The position numbers were made by a program, and so were the translations under genes. A stretch of DNA of 64,000 nucleotides, taken from assembly GCF_046097105.1 (NCBI RefSeq), contig NZ_CP175562.1:1-64000 (forward strand), written 5' to 3'. This stretch comes from Natroniella sp046097105. Its GTDB lineage: Bacteria; Bacillota; Halanaerobiia; Halobacteroidales; Halobacteroidaceae. The notes under the pieces are model-generated. The model was not told the origin of the DNA. It worked only from the letters and a program-made list of their open reading frames with translations, and ran no database searches. Positions within the stretch are counted from its first letter, which is position 1; every line of letters starts with the position of its first letter. This document shows positions 12,315-21,054 of this stretch, piece by piece.

Positions 12315-12812
12315 ATGTTTGAAATTGGAGATAAAATTGTTTATCCAAATCATGGTGCTGGGACTATTGTAGATATAGAGGAAAAGGAGATTTTAGGTGA
12401 AACGAAACAATATTACATTATGAAATTGCCGATTGGTGAAATGAAGGTTATGATACCTAAAGATAATGTAGAAGGGATTGGATTGAGAAATGTAATAGAT
12501 AAAGAGGTTGTACCACATGTTTATGAGGTCTTGGAAGGGAACCAAAGTGAAATGTCTCAAAATTGGAATCGACGTTACCGGGCCAACACAGAAAAAATAA
12601 AGACGGGAGATATTTTTGAGGTGGCTGAGGTTGTTAGAAATTTAACTATACGTGATATAATAAAGGGTTTATCTACTGGTGAAAAGAAGATGTTAAGTAA
12701 TTCAAGACAGATTTTGATCAGTGAATTGGTCTTGACAGAAGATAAATCTGAAGAAGAGATTGAAACAAAAATTGATAATATCTTTGCTGAGCAGGATTTT
12801 GAAGAAGAATAA
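12315..12812 (+). CDS. CarD/CdnL-family RNA polymerase-binding regulator
   Basis: A 165-residue protein of the CarD_CdnL_TRCF family. The N-terminal Tudor-like RNAP-interaction domain begins MFEIGDKIVYPNHGAGTI (about 1-65) and is followed by a helical DNA-contacting domain (about 70-160) that includes a WNRRYRAN segment with the conserved tryptophan. In actinobacteria CarD stabilises open promoter complexes at rRNA and other genes; the same role is assumed here. It has its own promoter and terminator, so it is monocistronic between disA and the PIN-TRAM gene, a position seen for this gene in many clostridia. Confidence 0.9.
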   Translation: MFEIGDKIVYPNHGAGTIVDIEEKEILGETKQYYIMKLPIGEMKVMIPKDNVEGIGLRNVIDKEVVPHVYEVLEGNQSEMSQNWNRRYRANTEKIKTGDIFEVAEVVRNLTIRDIIKGLSTGEKKMLSNSRQILISELVLTEDKSEEEIETKIDNIFAEQDFEEE

Positions 12813-12814
12813 TG

Positions 12815-12840
12815 ACGTCAGGATAGCCTGACGTTTGTTT
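12815..12840 (+). terminator. Terminator after carD
   Basis: Stem ACGTCAGG (12815-12822) with CCTGACGT (12827-12834), loop ATAG, followed by a T-rich TTGTTTTCT. Confidence 0.75.
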
Positions 12841-12859
12841 TCTGATAGGGGGTGAAAAT

Positions 12860-13981
12860 ATGTTGAATAGATTATGGAGAGGAATTTTAGTTGTAGTAGG
12901 GGCAGCTTTAGGATATCAGTCTATTCTACTTTTAGGTTTAGCAGAAGAATTTAGTCTTAATATACATAGTATTATTACTAATAATGGATTTTATGGATTA
13001 ATAACTGGCGGATTAATAGGATTTATATTATTACCAATAATAATTAATAAATTTGTACAAGGTGTCTTGAATTTTGAAAGTAGACTAGAGACAATTCCAG
13101 TAAGGGATATAGTATCTGGAATTATAGGTTTGATTCTTGGACTATTATTAGGGATATTAATAATTAGAGCTTTTTCTATTTCTGCCATCCCTAGTTTTGG
13201 GTTTATATTACAACTGGTAATTAATTTAAGCCTTGCTTATTTAGGATGGAATTTAGCAATTAAGAAAAGGGATGAATTATTTGGAGTTATATCTAAATCA
13301 AATTTGAAACCAAAGAGTAATAATAAGAATAACGGTAATGATAATAAACAAGAAGATGATGGATTAAAAGCAACTTATAAAATCTTAGATACTAGTGCAA
13401 TTATTGATGGTAGAATAGCTGACTTGTGTCAAACTTCATTCTTAGAGGGAGTATTAGTAATTCCTGGATTTGTTTTAGAAGAACTCCAGCATATTGCTGA
13501 TTCATCTGATTTATTGAAAAGAAATAGAGGTAGAAGAGGGTTAGATATTCTAAATATGATTCAGAAAGAATTAGAGATTCCTGTTGAAATTAATGACCGT
13601 GATTTTAATGAAATTGATGAAGTAGATAGCAAATTAGTTAAGTTAGCTAAATTATTAAAAGGAAAAATTATTACTAATGATTATAATTTGAATAAGGTAG
13701 CTGAAGTGCAAGGAGTATCAGTTTTAAATATAAATGAATTAGCAAATGCTGTTAAACCGGTAGTATTACCTGGTGAAGAGATGGAAGTTAAGATTATTAA
13801 AGAGGGAAAGGAACAAAGACAAGGAGTAGGTTATTTAGATGATGGTACAATGATTGTAGTTGATGATGCTAGGGATTATATTGGAGAAGAGTTAGATATA
13901 GTGGTAACTAGCGTATTGCAGACGGCAGCGGGTAGAATGATCTTTGCTAAACCTAAGTTAGCTGAACAACAAGTATTATAA
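12860..13981 (+). CDS. PIN-TRAM membrane protein (YacL type)
   Basis: A 373-residue protein. The first 135 residues contain four hydrophobic segments (about 8-28, 44-64, 80-103 and 110-130). A charged, Asn/Lys-rich linker is followed by a PIN nuclease-like domain (about 170-290) with acidic metal ligands in ILDTSAIIDGRI and in LVKLAKLLKGKIITNDYNL, then a TRAM domain (about 300-360). The PIN fold suggests RNA cleavage at the membrane, but the biological substrate of the YacL group is not known to me. It lies 14 bases before ispD and is probably cotranscribed with it. Confidence 0.9.
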   Translation: MLNRLWRGILVVVGAALGYQSILLLGLAEEFSLNIHSIITNNGFYGLITGGLIGFILLPIIINKFVQGVLNFESRLETIPVRDIVSGIIGLILGLLLGILIIRAFSISAIPSFGFILQLVINLSLAYLGWNLAIKKRDELFGVISKSNLKPKSNNKNNGNDNKQEDDGLKATYKILDTSAIIDGRIADLCQTSFLEGVLVIPGFVLEELQHIADSSDLLKRNRGRRGLDILNMIQKELEIPVEINDRDFNEIDEVDSKLVKLAKLLKGKIITNDYNLNKVAEVQGVSVLNINELANAVKPVVLPGEEMEVKIIKEGKEQRQGVGYLDDGTMIVVDDARDYIGEELDIVVTSVLQTAAGRMIFAKPKLAEQQVL

Positions 13982-13994
13982 ATGGAGGAAGAAT

Positions 13995-14675
13995 ATGAAA
14001 GCAAGTGTAGTTATTCCTGCAGCGGGCCAAGGAAAGAGAATGAAAGCAGCTAAAAACAAACAATTTTTATTGTTAGATGAGCGTCCAATTATTGCTCATA
14101 CAGTTGATAAATTTAATAGTAAGCAAGTTGAGGAGATTATCTTAGTAGTTAGGGAAGAAGAAATAGACTATTGTCAAAAGATTATAAAGAAGTATCAATT
14201 AAAAATAGACAAGTTAGTTATTGGAGGTAAAACAAGGCAAGAGTCTGTTTATAATGGATTGCAAAAGGTTGCTAGAAAGAGTGAAACAGTATTGATTCAT
14301 GATGGAGCTAGACCATTGTTGACAATGGATTTAATTCAACATATAATTAAAGAGGTCAGTAGGGGGTACCAAGCGGTAGTAGTAGGGGTTCCAGTTAAAA
14401 ACACTATTAAAGTAATTAATCATGAACAACTGGTTATTAATACTCCAGATCGTTCTAAGCTTGTTGCTATTCAAACACCACAAGCTTTTAAAAAAGAACT
14501 GATCTGTGAAGCTTATACTAAAGCAATGCAAGAAGGTTATATTGGAACTGATAGTGCTAGTTTAGTTGAGCGATTAAATAAGCCTGTTAAGGTGATTGAG
14601 GGTTCTTATCAAAATTTAAAGATTACTACCCCTGAGGATTTAGAATTTGCTGAAAAGATCTTGGCTAGGGGGTAA
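13995..14675 (+). CDS. ispD: IspD, 2-C-methyl-D-erythritol 4-phosphate cytidylyltransferase
   Basis: A 226-residue enzyme that joins CTP to MEP, the third step of the non-mevalonate isoprenoid pathway. The nucleotide-binding start VIPAAGQGKRMKAAKNKQF (residues 6-24) and the IHDGARPL motif near 96 are intact. Length is typical. ATG follows GGAGGAAGA. ispF begins two bases after the stop, so the two MEP-pathway enzymes are made together. Confidence 0.97.
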   Translation: MKASVVIPAAGQGKRMKAAKNKQFLLLDERPIIAHTVDKFNSKQVEEIILVVREEEIDYCQKIIKKYQLKIDKLVIGGKTRQESVYNGLQKVARKSETVLIHDGARPLLTMDLIQHIIKEVSRGYQAVVVGVPVKNTIKVINHEQLVINTPDRSKLVAIQTPQAFKKELICEAYTKAMQEGYIGTDSASLVERLNKPVKVIEGSYQNLKITTPEDLEFAEKILARG

Positions 14676-14677
14676 AA

Positions 14678-15151
14678 ATGAGAGTAGGATTAGGTTATGA
14701 TGTTCATCAGTTAGCAAGAGGAGAAGAGTTAATTTTAGGTGGAGTTAAGATTGATTATTCTATGGGTTTAGTTGGTCACTCTGATGCAGATGTATTATTG
14801 CATGCAATTAAAGATTCCTTATTAGGAGCGATTGGAGCTGGAGATATTGGTTCGCACTTTCCTGATGATGATCCTCAATATAAGGATATTTCTAGTCTTG
14901 TTTTATTAGAGCAAGTAATGGATTCAGTTTTAGAAGCAAAATATGAAGTTAATAATTTAGACGCTATTATTATTGCGCAGCAACCTAAGTTGGCCCCTTA
15001 TATTTCACAAATGGAGAATAAGATAGCCCAAAAGTTACAAGTAGAAGTTGGGCAAGTTAATCTTAAAGCAACGACAACTGAAAGGCTAGGATTTATAGGC
15101 CAAGGTGAAGGAATTGCTGCTCAAGCAATAGTAAGCATAAAAGAAAGGTAG
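14678..15151 (+). CDS. ispF: IspF, 2-C-methyl-D-erythritol 2,4-cyclodiphosphate synthase
   Basis: A 157-residue trimeric enzyme of the MEP pathway that cyclises CDP-ME-2-phosphate. The metal-binding GLGYDVHQL (residues 4-12; Asp and His ligands) and HSDADVLLHAIKDSLLGA (about 34-51) motifs are conserved, as is TTTERLGFIGQGEGIAAQA near the C-terminus. GGGGG at the end of ispD provides the ribosome binding site. The CBS-HutP gene follows after 10 bases. Confidence 0.97.
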   Translation: MRVGLGYDVHQLARGEELILGGVKIDYSMGLVGHSDADVLLHAIKDSLLGAIGAGDIGSHFPDDDPQYKDISSLVLLEQVMDSVLEAKYEVNNLDAIIIAQQPKLAPYISQMENKIAQKLQVEVGQVNLKATTTERLGFIGQGEGIAAQAIVSIKER

Positions 15152-15161
15152 GTTATATACC

Positions 15162-15935
15162 ATGTTAGTTAAAGAGTTAATGAGCCGAGATGTGATTACA
15201 ATTAATCCCGAAATTAAAATTGAAGAAGCGCAAAGGTTGATGAGCGTCAATAGTATTGGTAGGTTAGTTGTTGTTAAAGATGAAGAGGTCATAGGTATTA
15301 TAACGGATGGGGATCTAGTTCAACAAACAGATTTAAATATTCTTAGCAAGGAAGTAATGAGTGAAGAAGTAATTTGTGTTACTGAAGATAATAGTGTGCA
15401 AGAAGTAGCACAGATATTATCTGACAATGGTATTGGTGGAGTGCCTGTCTTAAATAAAAAGAATAGACTAGTAGGAATTGTTACAGCAGAAGATATTGTT
15501 TCTGGTTATGTAAAACAAGAAGAGAGTAAAGCTAAACTATCACCAGAGAGTTCAGCTATCTATCTTTCTATGACAAGAAGTAGAGAATATGAGAATTACT
15601 GGTTAGATAAAATTAAAGGTTATCATTATAAAGTGGCAATTACTCAGACAGGGGCTAATGCTGAAAATTTACCAATTAAATTACGAGAAAGTATGACTGT
15701 CGCTGCTATTGCTCGAGGAGTTATTAAGGAAAATTTTAGAGAGAAAATGGCCGTATCCAATGCAGTGAAAGAAGCTTATACTCAACTTAATTTAGTTAAT
15801 CCTGGTTTGGGAGGAGGTTTTAAGGTAGCTATTGTTAGGGGTAGAGGCAGAGTAGCAGTAGCTGTTTTCGGTAAATTTGGTCATGCTTTAGTTGATGGTC
15901 CAGAACAATTAGCAGTTGGAATGAGTATAATCTAA
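15162..15935 (+). CDS. CBS-pair protein fused to a HutP-like domain
   Basis: A 257-residue protein. Two CBS motifs (about 1-57 and 62-116; each has the MS-x-DVITI / GIITDGDL type of pattern) form an adenosyl-ligand sensing pair. After a short linker, residues about 132-257 resemble HutP, the RNA-binding antiterminator of histidine utilisation in Bacillus: KVAITQTGANAE, the helix KMAVSNAVKEAY, FKVAIVRG and VAVAVFGKFG line up in order with HutP segments. The histidines that hold Mg2+ and L-histidine in Bacillus HutP (73, 77 and 138, from memory) fall on Met196, Asn200 and Ile256 here. It is probably cotranscribed with ispDF and lies just before gltX. RNA or other target unknown; the HutP assignment is by eye. 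Confidence 0.75.
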   Translation: MLVKELMSRDVITINPEIKIEEAQRLMSVNSIGRLVVVKDEEVIGIITDGDLVQQTDLNILSKEVMSEEVICVTEDNSVQEVAQILSDNGIGGVPVLNKKNRLVGIVTAEDIVSGYVKQEESKAKLSPESSAIYLSMTRSREYENYWLDKIKGYHYKVAITQTGANAENLPIKLRESMTVAAIARGVIKENFREKMAVSNAVKEAYTQLNLVNPGLGGGFKVAIVRGRGRVAVAVFGKFGHALVDGPEQLAVGMSII

Positions 15936-15976
15936 AATTGGTTTTGATTAAATTGTTGTAGAGGAAGGGGAAGAAA

Positions 15977-17434
15977 ATGAGTGATATTAGAGTAAGGTTT
16001 GCTCCAAGTCCTACTGGGCAAATACATATTGGAAATATTAGAACAGCATTATTTAATTATTTATTTGCTAAAGAGAATAATGGAACATTTATTTTAAGAG
16101 TTGAGGATACAGATCAAGAACGTTCAACTAGTGAATTTGAAGAAGTAATTCAGCAAGAAATGAATTGGTTGGGTCTAAAATGGGATGAAGGTGTTCAAGT
16201 TGGAGGAGAATATGGGCCATATCGGCAGATGGAAAGATTAGAATTATATCAGCAATATATCCAACAGTTACTTGATCAAGATCTTGTTTATCGGTGTTAT
16301 TGTACTCCTGAAGAATTAGAGCAGATGAGAGAAAAACAGCGCCAAAATGATGAAGCACCTAGATATACTGGGAAGTGTAGAAATCTAACTGCAGCTAAAA
16401 GGGAAGAGTTAGAATCTGAAGGTAGGAAGCCAGTAATTAGATTTAAAGTTCCCCAACAGGAGAAAGAAATTATCGTTAAGGATTTAGTAAAAGGAGATGT
16501 TTCTTTTAGTAGTGAAGTAATTGATGATTTTGTGCTTGTTAAGTCTGATGGAATACCAACTTATAATTTTGCAGTTGTAATTGATGATTATTTAATGGAA
16601 ATTAGCCATGTGATCAGGGGCGAAGATCACTTATCGAATACTCCAAAACAACAATTACTATATGATGCTTTTGGTTGGGAGGCACCACAATTTGCTCATC
16701 TATCAATGATCTTAGGGTCTGATAAATCCAAGTTGAGCAAAAGAAGTGGAGAAGCTTATGTTTATGTTAGTCAATATCGAGAGAATGGCTATTTACCAGA
16801 GGCATTAATTAACTTTTTAGCTTTATTGGGTTGGTCTCCTGATAGTGAAGAAGAGTTATTTACTCAAGAAGAAATTATTGAACAGTTTTCTTTAGCAGGA
16901 GTAACTAAAAGTCCAGCTGTATTTGACGTAGAAAAATTAAATTGGATGAATGGAATGTATATTCGAAATGCTGATTTGGAGCAGATAGTTAATTTAGCAA
17001 TACCTTATTTAGAAGAAGCTGGATATAATTTAGAAGATAAATCTAAGGAATGGCTTGAATTGGTGGTTGATACTGTGCGGGGCTCTATAGATTATATAGC
17101 AGAAATTACTGAACAAGTTGATCTTTTCTTTGGTGAGATTGAATATGAAGATTATGATCAGGTTGTTGAGACATTTAGAGAAGATCAAGTGGATCTAGTA
17201 CTAGAAACATTAAAAGAGAAGGTAGTTAATCTGAATTCCTTAACTCCTCAAAAAATAAAAGGAATGTTAAAAGAAGCAATGAATGAGCTACCTGTAGGAG
17301 GAAGATTGTTTTATCATCCACTAAGGTTTGCTTTAACTGGTCAGGGGTCAGGGCCTGAGTTGTATAATATTATTTCTATTTTAGGTAAAGAAGAGGTAAT
17401 TAATCGTTTAGATAAAGCTTTAGCATTGATTTAA
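15977..17434 (+). CDS. gltX: Glutamyl-tRNA synthetase
   Basis: A 485-residue class I aminoacyl-tRNA synthetase. The HIGH-type motif is PSPTGQIHIGN (about residues 10-20) and the KMSKS-type motif is KLSKRSG near 254. A cysteine-containing segment YRCYCTPEEL near 106-115 sits at the usual zinc-ribbon position. The C-terminal half is the anticodon-binding helical bundle. In Bacillota, GluRS often also charges tRNA-Gln for later amidation; that is inference from the lineage, not visible here. GGAAGGGGAAG precedes ATG. The next gene is separated by a T-box leader. Confidence 0.97.
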   Translation: MSDIRVRFAPSPTGQIHIGNIRTALFNYLFAKENNGTFILRVEDTDQERSTSEFEEVIQQEMNWLGLKWDEGVQVGGEYGPYRQMERLELYQQYIQQLLDQDLVYRCYCTPEELEQMREKQRQNDEAPRYTGKCRNLTAAKREELESEGRKPVIRFKVPQQEKEIIVKDLVKGDVSFSSEVIDDFVLVKSDGIPTYNFAVVIDDYLMEISHVIRGEDHLSNTPKQQLLYDAFGWEAPQFAHLSMILGSDKSKLSKRSGEAYVYVSQYRENGYLPEALINFLALLGWSPDSEEELFTQEEIIEQFSLAGVTKSPAVFDVEKLNWMNGMYIRNADLEQIVNLAIPYLEEAGYNLEDKSKEWLELVVDTVRGSIDYIAEITEQVDLFFGEIEYEDYDQVVETFREDQVDLVLETLKEKVVNLNSLTPQKIKGMLKEAMNELPVGGRLFYHPLRFALTGQGSGPELYNIISILGKEEVINRLDKALALI

Positions 17435-17451
17435 AAAAATAAATTATAATA

Positions 17452-17680
17452 GCAACGATAGGGATTAGTAAACCGACATTATTTTTGTTAGAGAGAAGAT
17501 ACCAGAGGCTGAAAGTATCTTTAGAAAAGACTGGTTGAATGCCCCCTTGAGCTGAGTAACTGAAAGTTGAGTAAGTTATTTCGTTTAATCAGCGTTAAAT
17601 GATTATCAAGGGAGCTTAGCTAGCTAAGCAGAGTGGAACCGCGGCCTTTCGTCTCTGAACCAAGAGATGGAAGGTTTTTC
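17452..17680 (+). promoter_or_regulatory. T-box riboswitch, Cys specifier, controlling cysE-cysS
   Basis: A complete T-box leader. Stem I starts ACGATAGGGATTAGTA and carries AGAGAG and the GGCTGAAAG apical region. The specifier loop reads GAA-TGC, putting the Cys codon TGC at 17540-17542. The T-box AGAGTGGAACCGCGG is at 17630-17644. Its bulge TGGA would pair with a UCCA tRNA end, and tRNA-Cys has U73. The competing terminator pairs 17645-17656 with 17663-17674 (12 bp including wobbles) and ends in TTTTT. A TATAAT at 17445-17450 could be its -10 box. Uncharged tRNA-Cys is expected to turn on cysE and cysS. Bases 17681-17827 show nothing else. Confidence 0.95.
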
Positions 17681-17827
17681 TAATTGATATTAGTATAAAT
17701 TACAATTTATAATGAATAGGATAGTTTATCATTAGAATTAAAATCTTTAAAGTTAACTGCTTGTAAGGGTTTCTTTATTATAGGGTTTAATGATTTTAGA
17801 GTTGATTAAGTAGCAGGAGGTGCAAAG

Positions 17828-18505
17828 GTGCTTAATGAGGTCAAGAATGATATTAAAGTTATATTTGAACGTGATCCAGCGGCTAGTAATTTACTTGAAG
17901 TTTTATTAACTTATTCTGGGCTACATGCAATTATATTTCATAGACTAGCTCATCCATTATATAATTTTGGCTTAAGAACAATTCCTAGACTTATATCTCA
18001 AGTTGGTAGATTTTTAACAGGAATTGAGATCCATCCTGGAGCTAAAATAGGCTCAGGTCTATTTATTGATCATGGGATGGGAGTTGTAATTGGAGAGACT
18101 ACCGAGATTGGGGATAATGTTACTGTCTATCAAGGAGTTACCTTAGGTGGAACGGGGAAGGAGAGCGGTAAGAGGCATCCTACTTTAGGGGATAATGTGA
18201 TGGTCAGTGCAGGAGCTAAGATTTTAGGTTCGATTGAAATTGGTAATAATGTAAAAGTGGGAGCAGGAGCAGTTGTATTAAAACCTGTACCTGATAATTG
18301 TACAGTAGTTGGAATTCCTGGTAAGGTTATAGTTAAAGATGGAAAAAAGATCAAGCAAGGAAAAGATGCTATTGATTTAGACCATGGTGATCTGCCTGAT
18401 CCGGTTCAAGAAATGTTAGAATGTATGAATAGAAGAATAAGAAAACTAGAAGAGCAGGATAATAATAACGGGAGGAGTGGAAGAGGTGACGTTAAGAGTT
18501 TATAA
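17828..18505 (+). CDS. cysE: Serine O-acetyltransferase
   Basis: A 225-residue enzyme that makes O-acetyl-L-serine from acetyl-CoA and serine, the first step of cysteine synthesis. The N-terminal helical part (about 1-60) is followed by a left-handed beta-helix of hexapeptide repeats with the conserved IDHGMGVVIGETTEIG and GGTGKESGKRHP active-site segments. It starts at GTG with AGGAGGTG six bases upstream. It is the first gene behind the Cys T-box, so it is induced when tRNA-Cys is uncharged. Its end overlaps cysS. Confidence 0.96.
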   Translation: MLNEVKNDIKVIFERDPAASNLLEVLLTYSGLHAIIFHRLAHPLYNFGLRTIPRLISQVGRFLTGIEIHPGAKIGSGLFIDHGMGVVIGETTEIGDNVTVYQGVTLGGTGKESGKRHPTLGDNVMVSAGAKILGSIEIGNNVKVGAGAVVLKPVPDNCTVVGIPGKVIVKDGKKIKQGKDAIDLDHGDLPDPVQEMLECMNRRIRKLEEQDNNNGRSGRGDVKSL

Positions 18506-19916
18506 TACTTTAACAGGGAGCAAAGAAGATTTTAAGTCGATAGAAGAGGGAAAGGTTAAAATTTATTCTTGCGGGCCAACAGTTTATGATTATTTTCATA
18601 TTGGCAATGCTCGAGCTTTCGTTGTACCAGATATTATTAAACGTTATTTAGAATATAAAGGCTATCAAGTAACACATGTGCTCAACTTTACTGATGTTGA
18701 TGACAAGATGATTAAACGGGCTAATGAAGAGGGGGTTAGTATTCAGCAGTTAGCTGATAGGTTTATTACTGCATTTTTTGAAGACGCTAAAGCATTAAAC
18801 CTTAAAAAGGCTGATTTTTATCCTAGAGCAACAGAACATATTTCTGAAATGATAGATATGATAGAGAATTTGATTAAACAAGGTTATGCTTACGAAAGTA
18901 AAGGGGATGTTTATTTTAGAATTAAAAGTTTTAAGGAGTATGGTAAGCTATCTAAACAAAAAGTAGAAGATTTAGAAGTAGGGGCAAGAGTGGAAGTTAG
19001 TGGTAAGAAAGAGAATCCATTAGATTTCACCTTATGGAAAATCTCAGAAGAAGACCCGATGTGGAATAGTCCATGGGGAGTAGGTAGACCAGGCTGGCAT
19101 CTCGAATGTTCAGTGATGTCAAGAAAGTATCTTGGTGATCAATTTGATATACATACTGGAGGGGTTGATCTAGTATTTCCTCACCATGAAAATGAGCTTG
19201 CCCAAAGTGAAGCTTGCTGTGGTCAACAAACTGTAAATTATTGGATTCATAATGGTTATATCAATATTGATGGGGAGAAGATGTCTAAGTCATTAGGTAA
19301 TTTCTTTACAACACGAGAAATATTAAGTAAATACCCAGCAAAAGTAGTTAGATTATTTTTGATTGCTAAGCATTATCGCAGTCCTATCAATTTCAGTGAT
19401 CAGGAGCTAGAGAATACAGCTACAGGATTGGCCAGACTAGAAAATGTTGTAGAGAAGATTAGGTATTTGCTACAACAAGAACCAGTGACAGGTGAATTAG
19501 ATGGTGCGGAGTTAAAGAAATTAGCTGAGAAGAAGAAAGAAAAGTTTATAGCAGCAATGGATGATGATTTTAACACTGCTTTAGCAATTGGTGCATTATA
19601 TGAATTGGCTAAAGAGGTCAATCGTTTTGTTAATAGTGATCAATTTAAACTAACTCAGTCAGTTAAAGAAGCATTAAGTGAAATTGATCAACTCTTTAAA
19701 AGATTAGGAGAAGATGTGTTAGGGATTAAGCTGACCAATGAGGCGAGTAAGGGCCAACAATTAGTTGATTCACTGGTGGAGTTATTATTAGACGTTAGAG
19801 AAGAAGCTAGAGAGAAGCAAGAATATCAACTAGCAGATCAAATCCGAGATCGACTTGGTGAGTTAGGAGTTGAAGTTAAGGATACGCCTCAAGGTTCACA
19901 ATGGAAATTGAAATAG
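18486..19916 (+). CDS. cysS: Cysteinyl-tRNA synthetase
   Basis: A class I synthetase of about 476 residues. CGPTVYDYFHIGNARAF holds the zinc-binding Cys and the HIGH motif; further ligands are in WHLECS and HHENELAQ; KMSKSLGN is the KMSKS loop near 266. I prefer the GTG at 18486 because GGAGGAG at 18471-18477 then has an ideal spacing; a GTG at 18477 would sit on the ribosome binding site. It overlaps cysE by 20 bases, which suggests translational coupling, and is under the same Cys T-box. Confidence 0.96.
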   Translation: MTLRVYNTLTGSKEDFKSIEEGKVKIYSCGPTVYDYFHIGNARAFVVPDIIKRYLEYKGYQVTHVLNFTDVDDKMIKRANEEGVSIQQLADRFITAFFEDAKALNLKKADFYPRATEHISEMIDMIENLIKQGYAYESKGDVYFRIKSFKEYGKLSKQKVEDLEVGARVEVSGKKENPLDFTLWKISEEDPMWNSPWGVGRPGWHLECSVMSRKYLGDQFDIHTGGVDLVFPHHENELAQSEACCGQQTVNYWIHNGYINIDGEKMSKSLGNFFTTREILSKYPAKVVRLFLIAKHYRSPINFSDQELENTATGLARLENVVEKIRYLLQQEPVTGELDGAELKKLAEKKKEKFIAAMDDDFNTALAIGALYELAKEVNRFVNSDQFKLTQSVKEALSEIDQLFKRLGEDVLGIKLTNEASKGQQLVDSLVELLLDVREEAREKQEYQLADQIRDRLGELGVEVKDTPQGSQWKLK

Positions 19917-19929
19917 GAGGTAGAAATAA

Positions 19930-20325
19930 TTGTTAAAAAAGGTAATTGATTTCCCAAAGCGACCTAATTTATTGTCACCAGCAACTATGGCTTATATAGG
20001 TGATAGCGTTTTTGAGTTATTTATCAGGAATCTGTTATTAGAGAGGAATGTAGCTAAACCGAAGAAGTTACATCGTCAAGCAATTGAGTATGTAAATGCT
20101 ACTGCTCAAGCTGATTTACTTGAAGAATTAAGAAAGCATTTAACTGAAGAGGAGTTAGCTATTGTTCGTCGCGGAAGAAATGTTAATACTAATGTACCAA
20201 GTAATGCTGATCCCGGTGATTATCAATATAGTACTGCTTTTGAAGCTTTACTTGGTTACTTATATTTAAAAGGAGAAGAAGAGAGGTTAGTAGAAGTATT
20301 TAAATTAATTAAAGAAATATTATAG
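19930..20325 (+). CDS. mrnC: Mini-ribonuclease III
   Basis: A 131-residue RNase III-like nuclease without a double-stranded RNA-binding domain. LSPATMAYIGDSVFELFIR (about residues 15-33) carries the catalytic Asp, and STAFEALLGYLYL (about 99-111) the conserved Glu. In Bacillus Mini-III matures 23S ends by cutting the long processing stalk, and such a stalk flanks the 23S gene in this window. The start is TTG with AGGAGG 8-13 bases upstream. The position after cysS is conserved in Bacillota. Confidence 0.94.
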   Translation: MLKKVIDFPKRPNLLSPATMAYIGDSVFELFIRNLLLERNVAKPKKLHRQAIEYVNATAQADLLEELRKHLTEEELAIVRRGRNVNTNVPSNADPGDYQYSTAFEALLGYLYLKGEEERLVEVFKLIKEIL

Positions 20326-20337
20326 AGGGGGATTTTG

Positions 20338-21054
20338 ATGGAATTAAATGTTAAATTAATCAATCATACAACCAATCCAGAAAAGACGGCTGCTGCAGCA
20401 GCAAGGTTATGTTATTCTTCAGTTGGAGCTGATAAATTAGTGGAGGATATGAGTGATCAGGAAGCTGAGAATTTATTACAGGTTATTTTAGATAATGGTC
20501 ATCTATCTACACTTGAACATATTAAGTTTACTTTTGCTGTTGAGGGGATTTCTAGAGTTACTACCCATCAGTTAGTCAGACATAGAATAGCTAGTTATTC
20601 TCAGCAGTCACAGCGTTATGTACGAGAAAAGGAACAGTTTGATTATATTATTCCAGCTAAGATCTTGGAGAATGAAAAGGCAGCAGAGTTATTTGAGAAA
20701 AATATGAAACAACAGCACAAGCTATATGAGCAGTTGACGAATAAGCTGGTAAAAGAAGGGTATGCTGAAAAAGAGGCTATTGAAGCAGCAAGGTATGTAT
20801 TACCAAATGCAGCTGAAACAAAGATAGTTGTTACTATGAATGCTAGAAGTCTATTACACTTTTTTGAATTAAGGTGTTGTGAGCGTGCTCAAAGAGAGAT
20901 TAGGGATTTAGCTAGGTTGATGCTTAAGCAGGTACAAGAGGTGGCACCTCTTATTTTCGCTAAAGCTGGACCATTATGTGAAACTGAAAAAAGATGTAAG
21001 GAAGGACAGATGAGCTGCGGAAGGTTAAACAAAATGAAAGAAGGTGATAAGTAA
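20338..21054 (+). CDS. thyX: ThyX, flavin-dependent thymidylate synthase
   Basis: A 238-residue enzyme that methylates dUMP to dTMP with FAD and methylene-tetrahydrofolate. The ThyX signature RHRIASYSQQSQRY (about residues 81-94) is intact; downstream NARSLLHFFELRCCERAQREIR binds flavin and substrate. I start at ATG 20338 rather than TTG 20335 because GAGGGGG is then better spaced. The stop overlaps the rlmB start by one base. Insertion of thyX between mrnC and rlmB is seen in various clostridia. Confidence 0.96.
   Translation: MELNVKLINHTTNPEKTAAAAARLCYSSVGADKLVEDMSDQEAENLLQVILDNGHLSTLEHIKFTFAVEGISRVTTHQLVRHRIASYSQQSQRYVREKEQFDYIIPAKILENEKAAELFEKNMKQQHKLYEQLTNKLVKEGYAEKEAIEAARYVLPNAAETKIVVTMNARSLLHFFELRCCERAQREIRDLARLMLKQVQEVAPLIFAKAGPLCETEKRCKEGQMSCGRLNKMKEGDK

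Noticed and set aside
15129..15168. Three TAG triplets spaced 17-20 bases around the start of the CBS-HutP gene, considered as a HutP-like RNA site
   Set aside because: One is the ispF stop codon and such triplets are common in AT-rich sequence; the spacing does not match the close repeats bound by HutP.
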